NCBI RefSeq assembly: GCF_003097235.1
Contig: NZ_QEQQ01000001.1
Location: 434,001-498,000, forward strand
Length of the DNA: 64,000 nucleotides
Direction of reading: 5' to 3'
Origin: Pseudomonas sp. CC120222-01a
GTDB taxonomy: Bacteria > Pseudomonadota > Gammaproteobacteria > Pseudomonadales > Pseudomonadaceae
Position numbers and translations under genes: made by a program. Positions 62,193-64,000 of this stretch are shown piece after piece (positions within the stretch are counted from its first letter, which is position 1; every line of letters starts with the position of its first letter). The notes beneath the pieces were generated by a model that made no database searches, was not told the DNA's origin, and saw only the letters and a program-made list of their open reading frames with translations.

Positions 62193-64000
62193 ATGCGCAG
62201 CCGCCTGTTACAGATTGCTTCCTGCCTGCTGCTTACCGCCGCCACCGTCAGTGCGGCGCAGGCCACCGACCTTTCCACGCAACGCCAATACTACGACGAG
62301 GCCAAGCGTGCGCTGGCCAAGGGCGACAAAGGCCCCTACCTGCGCTACGCCCAGCAACTGCGCGATTACCCGCTCACGCCGTACCTGGCGTACGACGAAC
62401 TGACCGCGCGCCTGAAGACCGCCAGCAACGAGGAAATCGAAGGTTTCCTGGCCAAGCACGGCGACCTGCCCCAGGCCAACTGGATGAAGTTGCGCTGGCT
62501 GCGCTGGCTGGCCGAGCGCGGCGAGTGGAATACCTTCGTCAAGTACTATGACCCCAAGCTCAATTTCACTGAACTGGACTGCCTCAACGGCCAGTACCAG
62601 TTGAGCCATGGCCAGCGCACCGAAGGCTTCGCCAGCGCCGAAAAACTGTGGAACGTCGGCAAGACGCAACCGGCAGCCTGCGACACCCTGTTCGGCATGT
62701 GGGCCGCAGAAGGCCAGCTGACCGAGGCCAAGCGCTGGAACCGTGCCAAGCTCGCTGCCCAGGCACGCAACTACTCGCTGGCCAACAGCCTGGTGCAGGG
62801 CCTGACCACACTCGGGCCGCAGGGCCGCTTGCTGATCGACGTGGCGCAAAAGCCCGAGCTGCTGAACCAGCCGTCACGCTTCACCCCGGCCAACGAGGCC
62901 ATGTCCGACGTGGTCAGCCTCGGCCTGCGCCGCCTTGCCCGTCAGGACCCTGACCGCGCCATGGAGATGCTCGACGACTACGCCCAGCGCATGCACTTCT
63001 CGCGCGACGAGAAAGTCGCCATCGCCCGCGAGATCGGCCTGACCCTGGCCCGTCGTTACGACCCGCGCGCGCTGGACCTGATGACCCGCTACGACCCCGA
63101 ACTGCGCGACAACACGGTCAGTGAATGGCGCCTGCGCCTGCTGCTGCGCCTGGGCCGCTGGGAGGACGCCTACGAGCTGACCCGTCGCCTGCCGCAGGAC
63201 CTGGCCAGCAGCAACCGTTGGAAGTACTGGCAGGCACGCAGCCTGGAACTGGCCCAGCCGAACAACCCGCAGATTCCATTGCTGTACAAGAATGTGGCGC
63301 GCGAGCGTGACTTCTACGGCTTCCTCGCGGCTGACCGGGCAAAAACCCCTTATCAGCTGAACAACAAGCCACTGCTGTTGAGCCCGCAACTGGTCAACAA
63401 GGTGCGCAACACCCCGGGCATCCAGCGCGCCCTGGAATTCCACGCCCGCGGCCAGGTCGTCGAAGGCCGCCGCGAGTGGTACCACGTCAGCCGCCACTTC
63501 ACCCGCGACGAGATGGTCGCCCAGGCACGCCTTGCCTACGACATGCACTGGTACTTCCCGGCCATCCGCACCATCAGCCAGGCGCAGTACTGGGACGACC
63601 TGGATATCCGCTTCCCGATGGCCTATCGCGACACCCTGGTGCGTGAAGCCAAGGTGCGCGGCCTGCACTCAAGCTGGGTGTTCGCCATCACCCGCCAGGA
63701 AAGCGCTTTCATGGAGGATGCCCGCTCCAGCGTCGGTGCCAGCGGCCTGATGCAGGTGATGCCGGCCACTGCCAAGGAAACCGCACGCAAGTTCAGCATC
63801 CCGCTGGCTTCGCCGCAGCAGATGTTCAACCCGGAGAAAAACATTCAGGTCGGTGCAGCCTACCTGAGCCAGGTGCACAGCCAGTTCAACGGTAACCGGG
63901 TGTTGGCGTCCGCAGCTTACAACGCCGGCCCGGGGCGCGTGCGGCAGTGGCTCAAGGGCGCCAAGCACCTGAGCTTCGACGTGTGGGTGGAATCGATCCC
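62193..64000 (+). CDS. slt: Soluble lytic murein transglycosylase Slt, partial
   Basis: About 602 residues are in the window; the C terminus runs off the edge. Signal peptide MRSRLLQIASCLLLTAATVS-AAQA; an in-frame ATG 24 bases upstream is an alternative. Residues about 30-450 are the helical doughnut domain; the catalytic Glu is in FAITRQESAFM, followed by GASGLMQVMPATA and the AYNAGPGRVRQW motif. It cleaves glycan strands to 1,6-anhydro-muropeptides, the source of the NagZ substrate. Confidence 0.96.
   Translation, partial: MRSRLLQIASCLLLTAATVSAAQATDLSTQRQYYDEAKRALAKGDKGPYLRYAQQLRDYPLTPYLAYDELTARLKTASNEEIEGFLAKHGDLPQANWMKLRWLRWLAERGEWNTFVKYYDPKLNFTELDCLNGQYQLSHGQRTEGFASAEKLWNVGKTQPAACDTLFGMWAAEGQLTEAKRWNRAKLAAQARNYSLANSLVQGLTTLGPQGRLLIDVAQKPELLNQPSRFTPANEAMSDVVSLGLRRLARQDPDRAMEMLDDYAQRMHFSRDEKVAIAREIGLTLARRYDPRALDLMTRYDPELRDNTVSEWRLRLLLRLGRWEDAYELTRRLPQDLASSNRWKYWQARSLELAQPNNPQIPLLYKNVARERDFYGFLAADRAKTPYQLNNKPLLLSPQLVNKVRNTPGIQRALEFHARGQVVEGRREWYHVSRHFTRDEMVAQARLAYDMHWYFPAIRTISQAQYWDDLDIRFPMAYRDTLVREAKVRGLHSSWVFAITRQESAFMEDARSSVGASGLMQVMPATAKETARKFSIPLASPQQMFNPEKNIQVGAAYLSQVHSQFNGNRVLASAAYNAGPGRVRQWLKGAKHLSFDVWVESI

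Overview
The window is a piece of a Pseudomonas chromosome, most likely of the P. putida group. The gene order dusA-tal-rssC-rssB-PilZ-mlaA-queF-cupredoxin-copRS and lolCDE-PilZ-gdp-sthA-apbE-gap-mfd-csiV-nagZ-psrA-lexA-sulA-topA-fadBA-usp-uup-slt is the familiar pseudomonad order. The DNA is GC-rich, and REP palindromes of the P. putida type are scattered between genes. No rRNA, tRNA or CRISPR array was seen.

Bases 1 to about 18070 are the right-hand part of an intact-looking tailed-phage prophage integrated in the 5' end of dusA. The left end, with tail and lysozyme genes, lies outside the window. Reading leftward from the control region: cro-like gene, CII-family regulator, TraR/DksA zinc finger, a large primase-polymerase/helicase, a Q-like gene, terminator, holin, then a lambda-type packaging and head module (TerS, TerL, gpW-like, portal, ClpP-like protease). 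A lower-GC gene on the opposite strand sits between holin and TerS. Reading rightward: CI/S24 repressor, terminator, then a second early operon of tightly overlapping small genes (11671-16779) that includes an orphan C5 cytosine methyltransferase, a mini P-loop protein and two PrtN-family proteins. This operon meets the integrase (leftward, next to dusA) tail to tail.

The most interesting signal is a conserved 19-base motif with a boxA-like core (CTCTCACCACA). It is held between inverted-repeat arms whose sequences differ from copy to copy. It occurs twice just after cro and once just after the rightward early promoter, and always reads the same way relative to transcription. These are the positions of lambda nutR and nutL (or HK022 putR and putL). 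A processive antitermination system of unrecognised type is the main hypothesis. Other prophage signals are an iteron-like array beside the primase gene (candidate origin), three TTGGTA repeats phased at exactly 21 bp between int and dusA, repeated AGTTCACC boxes next to terS, and operator copies shared by the two early promoters.

Bases 18070 to 64000 are core chromosome. Main groups: tRNA modification (dusA, queF), pentose phosphate metabolism (tal), a partner-switching pair (rssB/rssC), c-di-GMP PilZ proteins, outer-membrane lipid and lipoprotein transport (mlaA, lolCDE), copper response (cupredoxin plus copRS with a CusR/CopR-like box), redox balance (sthA, gap), DNA repair and SOS (mfd, lexA-sulA with two SOS boxes), fatty-acid control and beta-oxidation (psrA with two operator boxes, fadBA), topoisomerase I, ribosome-associated ABC-F (uup) and cell-wall turnover (nagZ, L,D-transpeptidase-like, slt). 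A REP-associated tyrosine transposase flanked by inverted REPs lies between the PhoD-like gene and rssC.
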